In this document: positions 60,628-64,000 of the stretch, piece by piece
How positions within the stretch are numbered: position 1 is the stretch's first letter
How the letters are laid out: each line of letters starts with the position of its first letter
NCBI RefSeq assembly: GCF_008831285.2
Contig: NC_045139.1
Location: forward strand, 30,512,206-30,576,205
Length of the DNA: 64,000 bases
Source: Nymphaea colorata
Lineage: Eukaryota > Streptophyta > Magnoliopsida > Nymphaeales > Nymphaeaceae
Direction: 5' to 3'
Translations under genes and position numbers: made by a program
Notes under the pieces: model-generated
The model's input: only the letters and a program-made list of their open reading frames with translations
Database searches by the model: none
What the model was told of the DNA's origin: nothing

Positions 60628-63177
60628 CTAAGGTGAACCTCCTCCACTCGCGGAGCTTGAACCAGTGACGCTTTCCGGCAAGACCTTCATGGTTGAAAGA
60701 TGCAGAAGATGTCAGAAAGAATACAGAACAATGTGAAGTTTCTCTACTCATGAAGTGATTATTGACAATAACAATACAGAAAAGAAGAGATCTGGCAGAT
60801 GCTCACTTGATCCTTTTGTGGAGCCTGTTGGGCTAGAGAAGTTCGCCTCTTCTTTGACTTCTTCGACCTTTTGCTCTTACGCCTGTCTGCCTCATCTGCA
60901 ATCACGACCAGTGGTTTACTACGTGCAGAGGCGGCAAGCTCGCGCCTACCATTGTTGAACTTCAATTAAAAGTACCACTCTTCTCCCTCCCTCTCCCCTT
61001 TGTTTGGCGAGAATCAGATTAAAAAGACTAAAATTTTCTCCTAATTTTATACGCATTTGAAGACAGTAAAGCTAAGATTTACGACCCAGAAAGTTTCAGA
61101 TCCTGGTCGGGTTCAGTGGCGATATGCCTGCCTTAAAAAGGTTAATGGTGTAAGAATATTCTGAAGGAAATGGCAAAAAAAAATCACCGGTAAAAAATAC
61201 TTTAAGGTTCTTATGAATTTTTTTTAGCATTGAACTCCTTGTCTTTGTAACAGTGTTTGAATGAAAGTGATCAGAAAGGAAGGGTGAGAGAGAGAGACCA
61301 AAATAATTCAAAATTTTCATGGAACTCGGTTTTTAGATCTCCCTGTAACACGTTCTTACAGTATAGCCATTAGCATCCCGAAGTCTTTAATCAGTATTAA
61401 GAGGAGTTGGAGAAGAGGCCGCTTTTGGAACAAACATGGTGAGCAATTATTATTGACAGCTACTCGCTGCATCGTGTACTTGCTGCACTAAAAGCCATGG
61501 ACGTTTCTTTCTCAAATGTGAAGGAAACCATCTGACGATATGAAAAGCGCACCCTTTTAGTACAAAAAATAATGGTAAGACAGCTCCTGGACATGACTTG
61601 TATCTAGTTGCTTATAAGATTGGTGCAAGCCGGACCAGGCTTTTCCCATACAATCCTCCCAAGGAAAAATTTACATACAATGTTGCTTGCAAACTCATCT
61701 CAGTGATGTTCTTTAATGACTAATGTTCAGCTTTATACCGATTATGAAGTTAAAACTATACCTGCTGTAAAATTTCGTGAGATATTTTTGTCCCTCCCTT
61801 ACCTTTCAATCTTGGGATTAAAACAAGATGGCACTCCTCCAATTCTCAAGTACCATCAAAAAAGTTGAAGTGGACGGTTTGAGAGAGCTATAACAGGCAA
61901 CTTAGCGTCAAGTTCAAGAAAGAGAAAGGTGTATAGTCTACTTCACCAAGTTATTCACTTATGAATCTATTCTTATTCTCTAGCAGCACAGCCGAACGAA
62001 TATTTTCTGTTGCTACATCACGTCATTTACCAAAGATAAGCAGATACAAAAGGGAAGTGAAAATACCGTATGGAGTAAAATAGATCGCCATTAAAGCACC
62101 AAAATAGAACGCCATTGAAGGATGTTCATGAAGCACTACATAACCAGTTCTTCACGCTCCATCCATGTATAATGTGCACCCCAACTCTGAGAAAGTGCTT
62201 CAATAATGTCCCCAAGCAAAGAAGATTTGGATTTTAGCTAAACCAACTAGGGAGACGGCTTTTCTTTTTTCTCTTGACCAAAGTAATTGAATATTTACTT
62301 GTTTTTTCTGCTTCATGGATGCCACCCGTTGCCTGAAAACTGTAGGACTTGAAAAGATCGTACATGACTTTTGATGTCGGGATCATAAAAAAATCAGCGG
62401 CTTCGAACTTTTGTATTTTATAAAACTTCAGTTGCACAAAAAAAAAATCCTTCCTTTTTTGTTGTTTTTTGTCTTCGAATGCAGAGTATCCACTTGTGCT
62501 GTTACATTTACTTAAAAAGGATAAGAAACACTAGAAAAGACGTGGGCAGTCTCTATAATAAACTTTCCAGTAGCAATGTGCTTTGGCAAGAGAAGTGTGT
62601 GCGTTTGTGTGTGTAACATATATATATATATATATACTCAAACATCCCTTTAAGAGACGACCTTGGGAGAGGATGAGCCCGCCGGCCACCGGCAAACCCA
62701 GGCGAAAAATCCGGATGCTGGAAGCTGGCCGTTATCGTCTATGTTAATACACCAACCCAACGTTGCAGATTTGTAGTATGTAACAAATGGATTCCCCACA
62801 AAAGATATATCGAGATGCATGCCATAATCCGTGATGTTTCTTTATTATGACCTATCAGAAATTATGATGGCAGCGAGAAGGAGGGGGAAGGGGAGGGGGG
62901 AGGACGTACAGTACTGTTTGGCGTGACTGAGATCGAGAGTAGTAGAATCAAGGGTAGAGTCCCAGGAGTCGGGGAGGTGGCGGTCGAGCGGCTGGTGGTC
63001 GTAGTCGTAGCCGTTGAGATGGTAGTACTGGAAGTGGTCGGCGGCGGTGCTTCCGAAGACGCGTTTGACGAAGGAAACCTCGAGGGAGTGGAGGTAGGAG
63101 GAGTGCTTCTCCTTCGTCCATCCGAACTCAACGCTGCTGCCCTCTTTGCCCTCTGCTGCTGCAGGCAGCCGATCCAT
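60628..63177 (-). CDS. COR27/COR28-like cold- and clock-regulated protein, copy B
   Basis: Tandem paralogue of the gene at 46517-49548. Resolved exons on the minus strand: 63177-62910 (89 codons plus one base), 60918-60807 and 60684-60628. Residues 19-41 contain GWTKEKHSSYLHSLEVSFVK. The first-exon protein is nearly collinear with copy A, including the end LDSTTLDLSHAKQY, and both use the donor GTACGT. The penultimate exon encodes SKPLVVIADEADRRKSKRSK, a basic run, and ends PQKDQ. The last exon continues VLPESVTGSSSASGGGSP. The KDQV.P junction matches the conserved C-terminal motif of the family. As in copy A, a middle exon must exist for the phases to agree, and I did not find it. Both copies keep open frames in all three located exons, which argues that they are selected. 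Confidence 0.74.
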
Positions 63178-63315
63178 GGCGGAAAGCAATTTCAGACGAG
63201 GAGTAAAAGAAAGAAATTAGAGAAGGAAGGCCGGAAAAGGAGAAAAGGGCCACCGAAGGGTGATCGGTGGCGGTATTGGGTATTTAAAACCCCCTTTTTG
63301 TCATCTTCCCCGCAC

Positions 63316-63370
63316 AAATATCTTATGGGCCCAACTCCACGTGCCCCCGCGTTAAAGAAACTGGATATTT
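63316..63370 (-). promoter_or_regulatory. G-box flanked by evening-element boxes, promoter of COR27-like B
   Basis: AAATATCT (63316-63323) is the short evening element. G-box CACGTG is at 63338-63343, and a reverse AAATATCC is at 63363-63370. Order and spacing are the same as upstream of copy A (49671-49725). The G-box is about 160 bp upstream of the start codon. The factors that bind are inferred from the motifs, not shown. Confidence 0.62.
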
Positions 63371-63748
63371 GTGGGATAAAAGCAACTTTTCCACCATTTT
63401 TTCAGATGTTTACATAAAGATGGCTTTATGTTTCGTATATTACATTTGCCTCCCTTCTTCTTTTCTCCTTCATATTTCACTCAACTCATGCTTCCTAGGC
63501 TTCAGCTCAGACCTTCGTTAAGCTCCAACGAGCACACTGTGAATAAAGTCCTAGTTCGTTTTTTTTCTTTGTTTACTTTGATAACTTAACATATATATAT
63601 ATATAGGTGTTAAATAGCGATTGATAGGGTATTTTCATCATTTAATATTATTTTTTATTTTTTCCTTCTTGTTTTTCTTTCAACCATGAACTAAAAAAAT
63701 CAATAACTCTAGTTGTTTTTTATTCACTTAGCATCAAAGTATCTAACA

Positions 63749-63750
<2 letters not shown>

Positions 63751-63815
<65 letters not shown>
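63751..63815. repeat. Long (TA)n microsatellite
   Basis: About 65 bp of uninterrupted TA dinucleotides. Confidence 0.95.
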
Positions 63816-63821
<6 letters not shown>

Positions 63822-64000
63822 TTAGTTTTATAGAGTCATTCAGCTCAAGGCCCTTTGATCTCTCATTATGAACAGTTGAGAGAAAAACAACAAAAAAAAA
63901 TATGTGAACTATTACTAAATCATAAAAATGTCAATCATTTTTTCTCCTTATTTTATATTAACTATTCATCACAATCGATAAGAAAATTCTCATGCATAAG

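Larger units (their letters stand above)
56092..63460. repeat. Segmental duplication, copy 2 (contains COR27-like gene B)
   Basis: Direct-orientation partner of 43258-49820 with the same order of anchors. It is longer because about 2 kb (57165-59164) is inserted in its left part. Outside the COR27-like exons (56092-60627) no gene is supported. Confidence 0.85.
63178..64000. other. Promoter region of COR27-like B and AT-rich flank
   Basis: The first 280 bp is the upstream part of duplication copy 2 with a conserved promoter module. Beyond about 63460 the sequence is AT-rich, with a long AT microsatellite and no gene visible before the window ends. Confidence 0.6.

Noticed and set aside
62300-62340. 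Candidate middle exon for COR27-like B (acceptor TTTTCAG, donor GTAAAT)
   Set aside because: Length fits the phase, but the frame meets a stop directly, and the corresponding stretch of copy A has a different length class.

Overview
This is nuclear DNA from a flowering plant. It is AT-rich and carries multi-exon genes with GT..AG introns, long (AT)n and (GA)n microsatellites, LTR retrotransposon pieces, a tRNA-derived SINE, MITE-like elements, and plant-specific gene families (the COR27/COR28 cold/clock family, plant inhibitor-2, a plant-type membrane-anchored trehalase). I cannot name the species. No bacterial, organellar or viral operon structure is present.

Seven genes can be supported. 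From left to right they are: ribosomal protein L10a/uL1 (minus, coding exons 7991 down to 4221); trehalase, GH37 (minus, 11 exons, 16704 down to 10328); UDP-glucose 4-epimerase (plus, 9 exons, 22784-27146); a hotdog-fold 4HBT thioesterase (plus, 3 exons, 29500-31925); protein phosphatase 1 inhibitor-2 (plus, 4 exons, 34593-42416); and two tandem COR27/COR28-like genes (minus, 49548 down to 46517 and 63177 down to 60628). For the first five, all exon phases join and the product lengths are 216, 585, 351, 173 and 187 residues. For the COR27-like pair I resolved the first and the last two exons, but not the middle.

The most distinctive structure is inside the 5.8 kb first intron of the inhibitor-2 gene. 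It is a complete LTR retrotransposon (36306-40100) with TG..CA LTRs, a polypurine tract, a Met-tRNA-like primer site and a 5-bp target duplication ACTAT. In place of a recognisable polymerase, its interior carries a decayed, intron-free stretch that reads like the N-terminal helical-repeat part of a plant TARBP1/TRM3-type (SpoU) methyltransferase. This looks like host-gene capture.

The right third of the window is a direct segmental duplication. Copy 1 (about 43258-49820) and copy 2 (about 56092-63460) each end in a COR27-like gene with a conserved promoter module of a G-box between two AAATATCC/T boxes. Copy 2 is interrupted by about 2 kb bearing a copia-type LTR. About 6.3 kb of apparently gene-free DNA separates the copies.

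The genes do not form a pathway cluster. Trehalase and UDP-glucose epimerase are both sugar enzymes, but with separate promoters and about 6 kb of repeat-rich DNA between them. Intergenic space holds fold-back elements with GAGTCGAG-type sequence, a solo LTR, MITEs and microsatellites.
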